Of a stretch of 64,000 bases of DNA, positions 50,701 through 62,600 are shown in pieces (position 1 is the stretch's first letter; every line of letters starts with the position of its first letter). The notes under the pieces are model-generated. The model saw only the letters and a list, made by a program, of their open reading frames with translations. It was not told the DNA's origin and did not search any database. The position numbers and the translations under genes are program-made. Origin of the DNA: Prinia subflava (Eukaryota > Chordata > Aves > Passeriformes > Cisticolidae); contig NC_086248.1 of assembly GCF_021018805.1 (NCBI RefSeq), forward strand, positions 99,285,239 through 99,349,238, in the 5' to 3' direction.

Positions 50701-51755
50701 GCTGCGGGCGCGGGTGACTCACGGCAGCGCCAGCCCTGCTCTGGACGTGTGCTCGCTTGCAAACCCTGTCCACATGGGGAGGCTCCCTGTGGCTGCATGC
50801 GGGGTGACTCTTTCCAGATCCACTGGCTGCCTTGTCTCACAGAGAAGACACAAGAAACCCCTGAGATGCTGCTTCACTTTTTTCCTGGCTGGATCTCTAG
50901 GTGTGATAGGGGTGTGTTTGTTCCCTGTCACGTTACACCTGCTGATTTGGTGATCAAGCTGGGTGATGGTGAGCTCTCCATCTCATCCTCACCATTCTGG
51001 GTAAAAGTACACAGTGATGTTCTGTGGTACTTCCAAAATACAATTTAGGTCAGCAAGAGGAGACAGCTCACCGTGCTTGGGTAATAAATTACATGCAGTG
51101 GAAGAAGCATCAACTGCCTGATGCCAGCCAGCATCTTTATGACCCCTGGTACTCTGCCTGCTCCCTGTAAAACATTATGGCTGTGGAAGCACGAGGGTTG
51201 GGTCACTCCAGGTTGGGAGGGTGCTGCTGAGTGCTCAGTGCTGGCCTGTGTGGCCAGCAGCTGGGAAACATGGCAGCTGTGTTTGGCATGGGAATACCCA
51301 TTTTGTTGAGTGGTTGCTCAGGGGCACCAGGACCATTTTAAGAGAAGCCTGGAATTTGTGCAGATAGGAATACTTATACTGAAAGTCAGTGATGTGGATT
51401 TTGACTTTTTTTTTTGTCGAGTGCATTCAAATTTTTTTTCCCATTATATTCAGACTTAGTGCTCCCTACTTTTTCCTCAAGGGTCAGAGAATGTTAGGGA
51501 CTCCATTAAATTGGCTACTGCAGGCATCATTGCCCACCCCTACTCTTCTGCACACTCAGTCTTTGTGTCTTCTCTCAGGTTGTTTTCAGTGCATTCCTGC
51601 CTTGCAGTTTGTTGCTACTTTTAGTTTCCCAGTCCAAGTGTGCTCCTGTGCTTGCATTCTTTTCAACAGTGTTCCTCAGTTTTGTTGTGCTTAGATTTGG
51701 GGCAAGTATATGGTTGCCTAAAAGCTGAGTACTGGATCTGAAGAGAGCTCAGCAC

Positions 51756-52003
51756 CTGGAAAAGTTTCCTGAAGTAGAGCTGAAGGAGTGGGAGCTGGGA
51801 AGATGTCTGGAAGAGTTTCCTGAAGTAGAGCTGAAGGAATGGGAGTTGGGAAGATGTCTGGAAAAGTTTCCTGAAGTAGAGCTGAAGGAATGGGAGTTGG
51901 GAAGATGTCTGGAAAAGTTTCCTGAAGTAGAGCTGAAGGAATGGGAGTTGGGAAGATGTCTGGAAAAGTTTCCTGAAGTAGAGCTGAAGGAGTGGGAGCT
52001 GGA
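51756..52003. repeat. 51-bp minisatellite, 4.9 copies
   Basis: Copies start at 51,756, 51,807, 51,858, 51,909 and 51,960, the last one shortened by a few bases. They are nearly identical. Copies 2-4 share GGAATGGGAGTT while the two outer copies share GGAGTGGGAGCT, and copies 3 and 4 look identical. Because 51 is a multiple of three, several frames stay open: two minus frames (51,663-52,031 and 51,718-52,059) and a plus frame without ATG that would read a 17-residue repeat with FPEVELKEWELG. Nothing suggests it is translated. Confidence 0.95.
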
Positions 52004-55000
52004 AGCTTGCTGCTAAGCAGCAGCCACTCATCCGTCATCCTCTGGTCTGTGAGGATCATCCCCAGACCAGTTATCAGCCAGTTTGGTTTTGTTTAGGGAT
52101 GTGGAGTAGTCAAAAGTAGGAGGGTTTGTTTGTTTAAACAGAAAGCCAAGTTCAACACTGGTGGAATAAAATTAAAAGCAAGTTGGCCAGGGAGGTCAGC
52201 ACAGCAGAGAGCATGGTTTTGCCTTCCCTGGGCCCTGGAGGAAAACTTGCATTTTAGGAACAGGAGCTGGGAAGCAGCAAGTGGGGACAGCTGTGCAGTC
52301 ACAAAGTTGTGCCAATGATGTGGTTCTGTGGTACAGCTCCAATGGTGCTTTCCAGTTAAATCTTGCAGAAAGGTTACTTGGGGTGAAGCTTCAGGTTGTT
52401 GGTTTTCCACTGGAAATCAGCAGTTTTGGTAGTTCTAAGGTGAAGGAGGCAGAAAAGCTGTATGGAAAAGATAGATTTATGTTTTCTAGTGTTGGTAAGT
52501 TGGTGCTGACACCAGGTGAAATGTAGCTGTGTTCACTGATGTCTCACGAGGATGGTAGAGAAACACACAGAAGGGTAACCTTGGAAAAGGAATTAGCATC
52601 AGAATTATTTTGCTAGTCACTTGCTCAAATGAATTACTTATAAACATATCAGTGGTTTACATTTTCTTTGCATTTTAGTCCACTTAGCAAGCACAGTATT
52701 GAATTTAAGGAAAATGACCCATAAGCATCTCTTGAAAATCTATTGGCTGTAAAGTATTTTTCTTGAAAGCACTTATTTCCTTCCCTTCCCCTTTTTGTGT
52801 CTCACCAAAGGTTTTTCTTAATAGTTTAGATTTTACTGCTTGTTTGGGTTTTGGCTTTTTTTTTTATTATTATTTTCGTATTCCAGTTTCTCTGTTAAAC
52901 TGTTTTTGTGTGCATGTTTTAAATCTGAGGCACAGGGAACCAGGTCCAACAGTGACTGCAGTCTTTGGAAAAGCTTCACGTTTGCAAAGTCTCTGAAGGC
53001 AGCAGTGGAATAAATGTCCCAGAGGCTCTGCGCCTTGTACAGGGTCTGGATTGGGGTCAGGGCATGTCTGAGCTTATGCATCATTTTCCTTTCAGATATT
53101 TGTTTCAAACACATACCCACTTATGTGTGTGTATATCTGTGTATTTAACAAAAAAAAAAATGGAAGCTTTTATGAAAAAAGTTACATGAAATTTTCCTCT
53201 TGCTCCCTGCCCTTTCCTGGGCTATGATAAGGGTTTGTTTAATCCCTTCCCTATTGCACAATTTCTTAACTTTTCTTAATATTGGACCTTTGAATTGGTT
53301 TTCATTAGTTTTTTTCCCTCACCCTGCCTTTAATTATATCACAGGGTGTGGGAGAACACTGACATGAGAGAGGCCTGGAAGTGTTTCTGCAAATCCCTGG
53401 AAAACTTCTCTTCCCCTTTGAGCCTACCAATGCCAAGGTTCAAATGAAGCCCCTGAGCTAATGGCTTGTCCAGTCCTTTGGTTGGTTGGTTTTATTTTCA
53501 GGCTGGATTTGAGAAGGTGACAAGTGCCTTTAACTTTTTTTAAACCCATTATTTTTAATTTTCCTCTGCTTTGCAAGCCAGGAGGAGCAGGAAGGGCCCT
53601 GCCTGCTGTAGGTGCTGCCCCGGGAGCATCTCGGGGTGTCCTTTGTTACCCAGGGGTTCATCTCCTCCACAGACACTGGGTCCCAGCTTGCTGAAATCTG
53701 TGGCTGAGAGGTGGTTTTATCCTCAAAAGACTGTAATGCCTTTAGTTGTCTTGGATACGTGACATCATATAGTGTTAATAATCAAATACAGACCTTTCTC
53801 AGGGCTGGGGGGAGGATCTCAGCTGGCCTTGAGTAGGGGTGTGGGGTGTGCAGGGCATGGGCAGCCCGAGACAAAGGAGGTGAGTGGGGGGAAAGGTTGA
53901 GTTAGTAGGGGGCAAAATGGTTTGGTGTCATCCTTTTAATGCTCCTGGTCAGGCAGATGGGTGCTTTTTATTGATGGGTTTGCATTAGTTGTGCCAGGAT
54001 TTTTTTTTTCTCTTGCCTCCAACGTGCAAAGACTCGTAGCTGGTCCTGTGCTATGTGCAATGACTTGGATGTTTATCCACAGTTTGGGTAGGTGAGCAGT
54101 GACAGTCCTTTATTTGTCTAATTCTTGGGCTGTTTTGACAACACATATTTGATGTATTTAAGTCAGGACAAGCCCTTACGCTTCTCATAGATGCAAGGGA
54201 ATATGAAAAATCAATAGAGGAGTTTGCTCTTGCTGTAGTTGTTTACATGCAAAAGCACGTATCAATTGTCTTAAATACTCTCACAGAATCTGTTTGTGTC
54301 AGGACAGAAGCTGTGTGTAAAGCACAACTGCCTTGGCTCTGTAACTAGGGCTGCACACCCTGAGCTCCATGTGGAAAAGTGGGTGCAGAGCTGCTGTCAT
54401 TAAGTGTGATATGGCTGAAAATCTTTTTTCCTGGATTAAAATTATGTTTGACTCCTTAGGCTTGGGCAATGCATGGTAAGATTTGTGGGGTTTTGGGTTT
54501 TTTTTTTGTTTTAAACCTGGAGGGAAATCACTGCATTGTTGGCAGGCTCCAGGTCTTCCCACTATTAGCAGAGGTGACCTAGTTGCTTGGCTGGTCCTGC
54601 AGAAATAAAAAGGCGCATTTTGTTGTGGAGAAGGTTGTCCTAACCTGGGGCACTGATGCTGTGCAAGTGCCAAAAGGGCACCTTTCATCTGATGCCACTG
54701 TAAAGAAGGATCAAGTAGCTCTGTTCTCATGTTAACTTGGCAAGGACAAGGCTGTGGTGTCTTCTGACTAAAAGGCTGAATTCTTTCTTGCCACTTCAGT
54801 GAGTCCAGGCGTGGTGGCCACTAAAATGATACCTGTACACTTACACCGGCAATGCTGCTGAATTTGGAGTAGGTCACCTTTGGTGGGATGGTGGCAGCTT
54901 TTTCCTTTGGGCCTGGATTCTGCTGGAGCTGAGACTTCTTCTAAGAAGGACTGGTGTGAAATAAACATGCTTCTCTGCTTACTTGAGGGTGTGCTCAAGT

Positions 55001-58000
55001 GACTTCCAGTTTCATTAAATGGTTGGCCTTTATTAAAGCAACTTTGTTTTCTTTAAATGCTCACACATCAAAGCATTTGCTCCTGTGGTAGAACATAGCA
55101 GTGCTCGAGGTCTTCCATCAACATTCAGTGATAGCTGGGGGTGTTTGTGGGGGCACACAAACCGGGCTTAATCCAGATGTGCTCTTCTAGGCCAGGGACC
55201 CTTCAGTGCTCATAACCTTTCCCAAACTTAGCTCTCCAGTGAGTTTGAGAGAAGGCTGCAGAAAATATTACCTTGTCTTGAGACACTGAGTCTCCTCTGA
55301 TCCCTTTGTGTTCTCTGGAGCTGACTGCTGCCTTGATACACCTTCAGCCTTAGTCAGCGCCTTGGGACCTGGGCTCTGCTGCTTGGTGGTGAGCGCTCTG
55401 GAAGAGCAGGTCTCCGTGGGCTTGGGTGCTGGACTGGCATGGATTAGCAGGGAGGTCTGCTCCTGGCTTTTGTGTGGTGCCAAAAGTCAGACTGCTGGAA
55501 GAAGGTAGTCTCTCTCACCTCTTTATTGATGCATCCTAACTTTTATTGGAGCAGCCTCAGTTGACTTGGCAGCCTTTTAATCTTCTTACCCTGGAATCAT
55601 AGTCCTGTGTCTGTAATTACCGTGTAAAATGATGTGCACCTCCATTATGATACTTTGAGGGGTAAATGCTTTGGTTGGCCTTTCTTTTGAAGATACTAAC
55701 AGGAGATAGCAGGAGATAGATCCTCAAGCTCTTTAGGATTTGGATGCATGAGGCTCTGCTTCCAGCTGGAAGTGTTAATACCAGTGAACAGCAGCATGCT
55801 GTGTCACTCTGTACTCATTGGTAGGGTAAAGCACATGGGCAGAGCACAAACTCTGCCACCTCTTTCAGAGGTGTGTTTAAAGCATATTATTTTTGCATTT
55901 GCCTGGCTGAAGGTTACCTTCTGGTTCTGCTTACAGGGCTGGGGCTGTCCCCATGGGAATTATCAAAACATCTGCACTGGAGAGCTGCTTCTGTGCTCTT
56001 TCCTTCTCACACTTTGCTCTCCTTGCTCTTACTGTGGTTTTTCTGCTGGGTCATCCCTGAGCACAAAACCCTATCAGCTTACAGTGAAGATGGCTTTGGT
56101 GAATCCCATGACCCTTATGTAAAACATGAAACCCCAAATATTGGAAGTGGTAATCTGGAAAATGACAGCTCGGAAGCTGTGTTCTCACAGTCCTGTCTGC
56201 TTATAGGCAATCACAGCACACATGGAGAAAAAAATTGTGGATTTTGGATGTCATTGAGGGTCTTCATGAATGAAGAGGGGGGTTCTGCGGAGCACACAGG
56301 TTGGCCATTTGTGGAGCTTCAGATACGCTCCAGCGGCACTGGCGTCACTCCTGTGATTTTATTTATTTCTTATTTATTAGTTGATAATAGTCTAATATGG
56401 CCTTTATACCTTTCTAGGAAAAATAAATTAATTTCTGATATGTTCATGTAGAAGGTGTGTGAGGTGGTGAACTAGGATAAGAAAGTAATGAGATGTGGAT
56501 TTTTGTAATGTATCTGCTAAGAGAAATGTGGTACTAACCTACATTATTTACTGTAAGTATGTTACCTGCAAATAATTTCTATTTTCATGTAGGGCATTAA
56601 ATATGCTAATGATTCTCTGCTAAAACATAGTAGCATGCAAACAAATAGTGCATTGACAACACAAAGTCTACCTGATTTTAAGTGCCAGCTTAATAAGTTG
56701 TTATATTTTTCCCCTTACATTTTTGAGAAGACTGAGTGTGCCCAGGCCATTTTTGTGTTGAAAACAGACTTTATTGCCCCCTCTCCCCTAAGAAATGAAT
56801 ACAGTGACCTCAGACTTGCATGTGTGTGTCAGCATGTGCATGTTCTTGATCTGCCATGCTGACGGGAGATTTGTAAAGGGAGATTTCGTGCAACATGAAC
56901 TGGGAGCTAAAATTACCAAAACACGGCTGGAAGGTGTAAGCTCCTGCGTAGCTGCCTAAAGAGGTGCTGAGCAAGGGGGCAAAGTTAATCATTATAAAGA
57001 GAACACAGCAGCTTGCATTGCAGCAGAGTTGGGGTTTGTCTCACTGTATGAATTTTATCACTAGCTCTTTGTTTGGGTTTTTTTGTTTTTTTGTTTTTTG
57101 TTGTTTTTTTTTTTAATTTAAGAAAGGATTGAAGAAGTGACATGAGCATATGTATATATGGCTGTGTTTAAAGCCAGCCATCGCTGACTGCCAATATAAA
57201 TCTGCTCTGGTGCCTTGGGGGAGAAGTAAATTGTAGGGAGAGCAAAGCTATTTTTGACCAGCTATTTGAGCAGCTCACTTTGCTTTAATTTTTTTCTTTT
57301 TTTAATACTGACTGAGTTGGTAGTTAGTCATACCAGTCCCTAAACTTAATAGAAATAAGAAACAGAAAATAAAATATTAATGGATGTTTTCCAGCACTGC
57401 TACTGATAAGCATAAGTGCAGGTGCTATTGTCAACATGGCTTTGCAATAGCTGGTGCAAAAGCGTATGAGCAGATGAAGAGAGGAACAAAAATTGCTGGT
57501 GGGAAACACCGTGTGTTTCCTGAGGGAGGCACAAATTCTGCACCTCATGACTGCCTGGCACCAGGCAGGGGTGGAGGGACTGGAGGAGCATAAAATGGAT
57601 TATTCTGTTGCTTTTCTGTGTCACCATGTCACTCCTTCATTGCACGTATCACCCTTCTCCAAAATAAGGAGGCTGGGCAGTGTGCTGCCAGGGACACGGT
57701 GAGGCTGCCAGGTTAGAGCTGGCTGGGCCTGGGGGTGGCACAGCCAGGCAGTGGACACTTGGTAGGAGAAGATGCAAGTGCAAGGAGACAAGTGTTTACT
57801 GCAGACTGGTGGGAGAAAACATCCAGTAACTGCGTAGAGCTGTCTGGTGAGATGTGATATGGAAGCTGTTCTCATCTTGAGCTCTGCCACTGGGAGCTGG
57901 AGCATGAAACCAGAATGATAATGCTTACAGGGACAGAGAACTGGATTGCGGTTTGGGTTTTTCTTTGGTTGTTTTGTTGGATCCTTTTACAGTTAATACA

Positions 58001-59050
58001 AACCTCAGCTTTGCTCTGTGCTATTTCCAACTATGAGCTGCACCCATACTTGGAGTGTCTCATGTCTGTAGTGTACGTGTGTGTGTACGTGCACACCCCC
58101 TGCATCTGTACAGTGCTCACATCAGCAGGAAAAAAGCAGCTGTTCCATAACATAGTTTGCTAGAAGACTCCTTTTTAAAACTCTGCAAGCTAGGTGGTTT
58201 CTGTTGGTGTAATGCCTCTAAAACAAGGGTAGCCTGTTAGACCATGCATTGAGTGGCAGTGTTTTATAGGTAATGTTGTGATTAGGGTTTCAGTGTTTTG
58301 TGGTTTCTTTTTTTTTTTATCCAAGTGGTCAGCCATTGTTCCTGCAAGTCTGAGCTGCCACCCCACTGGTTGGTCCCTTCTTGTAGAGAATTGCTCACAG
58401 GACTCTCTGCTCTGCAGGGAAGCCCAGGGTAGGGCAACAAGCCCTTGCAGGAGAGGAAAAAGATCTTTTGGACCTAGGCAGCTCTATGGGATCCAGGTGA
58501 TGAACAGATAGGCTGGCCAGATCTTCCTCTGGTAGAAATAGGCAGCAGCACTTGGGAATAACTGTGACTTGTAGGGGATTATAAAGATTTCATTTGCTCT
58601 GAGGCCACATATAGACTTTGTTGATTTAAGTTTTGCAATTCTTTTTTCACTCTTTGGTGTCCAAAGGCAAACACTTCTAAACAGAGTTAATTTGCAATAT
58701 AATGAATAACTTAAGAGTTAATGTGAGAGCTGAATGGATCAGATCCTACCTGCTTTTTCCAGGTGTCAGGTGTTGACATGAAAATAGCTATCATTTCTGT
58801 GTCTGAATTCGTGTTTCTAGATATAGCAGTTTCCAAGTGCTTCCCATAAGCTGTGTTTACAAACCAAGGGGGGTTACCACATGCTCATGAGTTTACGGGG
58901 AGGCTCCTGCTGGACCCTGGCTCTCACCAGTGGCTGCAGTGTTCACACACAGCATGGGGATGGTGCAGCCCTGCAGCTGGGTTTGGTGAGCTCCTGCTGA
59001 GTGGGACAGTGGTAGTCTGCAATGATTTCTGACCATCTCCTTTGTTGCAG

Positions 59051-59086
59051 ACCAATCAAGCTAAATGGGTCCAGTCACTGGAATGA
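59051..59086 (+). other. Predicted upstream ORF, exon 2 part
   Basis: In the frame continued from exon 1 this stretch reads [11 protein letters not shown] and then TGA at 59,084-59,086. It spans the FOXN2 ATG at 59,065, which is in another frame. This depends on the predicted 47,551-59,051 splice. Confidence 0.4.
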
Positions 59087-59601
59087 CTCCGGATAAGAAA
59101 GCTGAAACGCCCGGAGCAGAAAAGGCCGCGGGACTACGGCAGTGCCATGGGATGGGCAGCCTGCCCGACGCGGGCAACGCCGGCAAGCCAAAGGCCACCG
59201 TGGTGGACAGAGATTCAGCAGATGATGAGCTCACAAATTTGAACTGGCTGCACGAAAGTACTAACCTGCTAACTAACTTCAGCCTCGGCAGTGAGGGCCT
59301 TCCGATTGTTAGCCCCTTGTACGACATCGAGGGTGACAGCGTGCCATCCTTCTCGCCATCCTGCTACCAGAACCCTGAGAAAAAATCCTCCACTTCCAAA
59401 CCCCCTTACTCTTTCAGCCTTCTCATTTACATGGCGATTGAGCAGTCCCCCAACAAGAGCCTGCCAGTCAAAGAAATCTACAGCTGGATCCTGGACCGCT
59501 TCCCCTACTTTGCCACAGCCCCCACTGGCTGGAAGAACTCGGTCCGACACAACCTCTCCTTGAACAAGTGTTTCCGAAAGGTGGAGAAAAGCCATGGCAA
59601 G
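59065..59601 (+). CDS. FOXN2: Forkhead box protein N2, N-terminal 179 residues (partial)
   Basis: FOXN2 (also called HTLF) is a nuclear winged-helix transcription factor that binds DNA through its forkhead domain; it was first described for binding a purine-rich motif in a viral LTR. The frame opens [20 protein letters not shown], as I recall for vertebrate FOXN2. Residues 53-64 ([12 protein letters not shown]) are the acidic block shared by FOXN2 and FOXN3. The forkhead domain starts at about residue 112 ([14 protein letters not shown]), with [17 protein letters not shown] as helix 2 and [16 protein letters not shown] (155-170) as the DNA-recognition helix. The wing and C-terminal part lie in later exons outside the window. 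FOXN2 rather than FOXN3 is chosen from the [13 protein letters not shown] start and the [18 protein letters not shown] segment. The start is supported by this conserved N-terminus; its context (T at -3, G at +4) is only moderate. No frameshift or lost key residue is visible. Confidence 0.96.
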
Positions 59602-62600
59602 GTGAGACCTGTGAGGAGGGAGGTGGAGCAAATTTGAAGTTCAGGGAGAAATGGAAAAGGTTCCGTTGTTCTTAAGCACGTTTTGTTTGGGTTGTTTGCA
59701 CCCCACCATGTCCTCTTAACACTTTATTTGCAGATGAGGTGGTTTGGAAATGCTGCTTCTGTGAAATCACAGGATGACAAAAGTCACTGGGTTTTGTTAT
59801 TTACAGTTGACCTGGGTACACCCAGCTGTGGTGCATCCTTTTTGAATCTGGCACACATGCAATTGCAAAGGACTCTTATTTCCATTTACTTGCAATTTTG
59901 TTAGCCTGCAATAACCAGCCTGAAATTTCAGATAACTCTCCTAAGATTTCTTCTTGATGAAGCCTCTTAAACTAGTGCCTTCTCTATTTTCTAGTGCTGA
60001 AATTCTGGGGTATGTTCTTCCTTCCCTGCTTTTCCATGGCTACAATCCCACTGGCAGAGGAGATTATGGGATGCCAACCAGTGTCACCATGAGATTCTCC
60101 TAGTTTTCTGAGCGTTCATATTAAAGTAGAAGATTTTCACCTTCTCATGCTCTCTCATATAAACAAGGAGATTGTGTTTATAAATATTACCATTGTTTTC
60201 ACATTCTTCTCCAAGGAGAGGAGAGGTTGTGTGACAGTCCCTTTGACCAATGTGCTTGAGAGGTGGGAATGCCACCCTCCAGTCCATGGTCACCTTTCAA
60301 AAAGTATATAATAGGAAGTAATAAACAAAGGGCAGAGATTTTTCTCTGCTGCTGCACTCCCAAATTCCAACTCCGTGTGTTATTTGAGCGTGGCAAACAG
60401 CAACAAACCAGTTTCCCTGCTTGGGAATCAGTGTTGCCCCTCTGGGTGCAGATGTGGTGCCTGCAAGGTGCCCTTGCTTGTGGGAACACTGGATGTATGT
60501 GGCTGAGTCTTCCTCAGTCCAACAGCTTTTTCAAATATTAAATTGACTCTTCCACTTGTGATCTCCTGTTACACTCAGCCCAGCTCTAGCTTTCCAATAA
60601 CCATATTAAATCCTGCATTTAATGGACTGTAATGCTTTAACATGTCATAAGATGTGCATCTCTGTGTAGTGCAGACACACTTGGTAAAGTCAAGGATACT
60701 CTTTTCTGTACAAGTTCATTCTTCTTCTGATTTATATGATTTTACTACTGACTTTCTTCCTCCCTCTCATTCCCCATCTTGTTCTTCAAAGAGCTGACTC
60801 TGACTTAAATAAACTAACAAACCACATACTGAAAGTCAACAATCAAGTCCTGTGCTTGGAGGTCAGACTCGGTGGTAGCAGGCTTGTTATCAGAAATGCC
60901 TGCAATGCCTGGAGTGCTTGACAGCCTCTCAGTGTAGAGAGGGGTCCTGGAGCTGAGTGGGCACTGGGGAGGACTGCCTTGTACTGATAGGACTGAACAC
61001 CACTGCTTCTCAATATTCCTGGTTTTGAGTTAAATTGCTGGAGTGTTGTTTTCACCAGCAGCTTTGCCGTGAAAAAAAAGTGACTATTTATTGCAATGTG
61101 GCCAGTCCATTAACCACCCCATTGCTGAATTCTGCTGAGTGTTAGGACGGGTTCTTAACGTGGTTCAAGGTGCTATAATAGGGTAACTGGGTTCCCCAGG
61201 CTGTCCCTGTGTGGAGGACTGTATCTGAGCAGGACCACACGCTTGCTGTAGGTGACAAAAGTGCTGGTAAAGACCTGGGTGGCTCTCCAAGGCAGGTGAC
61301 ATGAGTTTCAGAAAAATTAGGGCAGAAAAGGGAAATCTAAACTGGTATGAATTCCTTCTGTCTGTGGATCTGCCCTTAAATGCTCTGATGTTTTCTAGCC
61401 TTGGGGGTTAGGAGTTACCAGTCAGACCTGTTGCCTTGGCATTTGGGTGGCAGGAGATTGGTCCCCTGCTTACCCTGGCATCTCCATGAGTACTGCTGGG
61501 CTCAGAGGATGGCTTGCTGCTCGATGTGACATCTGTAGTAGGAAGAGCGAAATGCAGAATATCTCCCACTGCTACCAGCAAGGTGATGCTGATGTGCTCT
61601 GTCAGTGGTTTCCCAGGGCTCCAGAAACTGCACAGCTCTGTAATTCTAAAGAACAGAAACTGCACTTACCAAAAAAAAAAAACAACAAACCAACCAAAAA
61701 AGCCCCTCCTGAAACTTTGCTGAAGCTTCCTCATTTCCAGCAAACAGCAGTTCAGTCTTCACCCTCTGCCTGGCTTAGAAAGGGACCAGATGAGGGTACT
61801 GCTCCAAATTGTTCCTGCAGAGTAAGTCTGTGGCACACAGCAGCATGCCTGCACCCATGGGGGTTGGTTGGGCAGGTGATGGAAATGCTGCAGACCCCTT
61901 TGGAGGAGCTCCTCAGATATCACTTTTTTAAGCAAGCAGTAGTTGCTCACAAGCTCATTTTGCTGATCCTGTTGCATGTAACCATGTGCTAGCAATGCCT
62001 CTGGGTGCTACCCTGAAAGGGCAAGACAATTTTGTATTTTTCTCCTATTTTTTTCTTCGTTAATGGCAGTTTGTCCTTCAAAGGGAGCACACAATCAGCT
62101 TTTTCCTATGCCAAGTGCCTGTGGAAGCAGAAAGGTCCATGGCATGTTGTATCAGAGGAGCCTGGTTTATTTGGTAACATCAGGATATGAAGGGTTTTAA
62201 AGCCTTTCAAATGAATCTGAACTCCTGTGTGGGAAGAGTCTAAATGTCTGACAGTAGGGGTTGGATGGTCTGTGCCCCTGCATCCCAGGGCAGGCTCTGC
62301 TCTCTGACCCCTCCCTGGCTATTGGTGCTGGCTGTCAGCTGTGGAATCATCTCTTTGAGATCAGGCAGCAAAAGAAGGAAGAGTCTGTCCTTATCTTCGC
62401 CACAATGGTGATATTTTGTTCTGTGCACACTGAAGGAAAGCTGGTTTTTTCCCACTTACCCTCCCTGAGCTGTCACTCCAGGACAGTTTCAGGACACTTG
62501 CACTGGACTCACTTTCCCTGGTGCTGACCTGGAAGAGTTGCTGCAGGAGCATGCTTACTGTGCCCTGATGGCTCTGGGCATTGTCCACAAAACCCTGCTG

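Larger units (their letters stand above)
47552..59050 (+). other. FOXN2: FOXN2 intron 1
   Basis: A predicted intron of 11,499 bases, from GTGAGT at 47,552 to TTTGTTGCAG ending at 59,050. Its first 750 bases are CpG island; the rest is ordinary intronic DNA. Contents seen: a G-quadruplex motif (47,685-47,716), a CTCF-like CAGCGAGGTGGCAG (50,234-50,247, weak), a 51-bp minisatellite (51,756-52,003), T-rich low-complexity DNA near 57,068-57,116 and no recognised LTR or CR1. The longest open frame (55,873-56,451, 192 codons) does not look like a real gene. A long first intron with a 5' UTR exon is common among FOX genes. Confidence 0.65.
59051..59601 (+). other. FOXN2: FOXN2 exon 2 (first coding exon)
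   Basis: The acceptor is TTTGTTGCAG at 59,041-59,050 behind a pyrimidine-rich stretch; the donor is GGCAAG|GTGAGA at 59,601/59,602. The exon has 14 bases of 5' UTR and then 537 coding bases, ending in phase 0. The boundary falls after the residues SHGK, which I recall is followed in FOXN2 by the segment leading into the second half of the forkhead domain. Confidence 0.92.

Noticed and set aside
51663..52059. Minus-strand repeat 'proteins' of 113-122 residues
   Set aside because: They arise from the 51-bp minisatellite, whose period is a multiple of three; other frames are open too and nothing indicates translation.
55873..56451. 192-codon plus-strand open frame in intron 1 with a hydrophobic stretch
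   Set aside because: One frame of this length is expected by chance in 64 kb over six frames. The sequence is unfamiliar, the composition is like the intron around it, and there is no promoter, splice or domain support.
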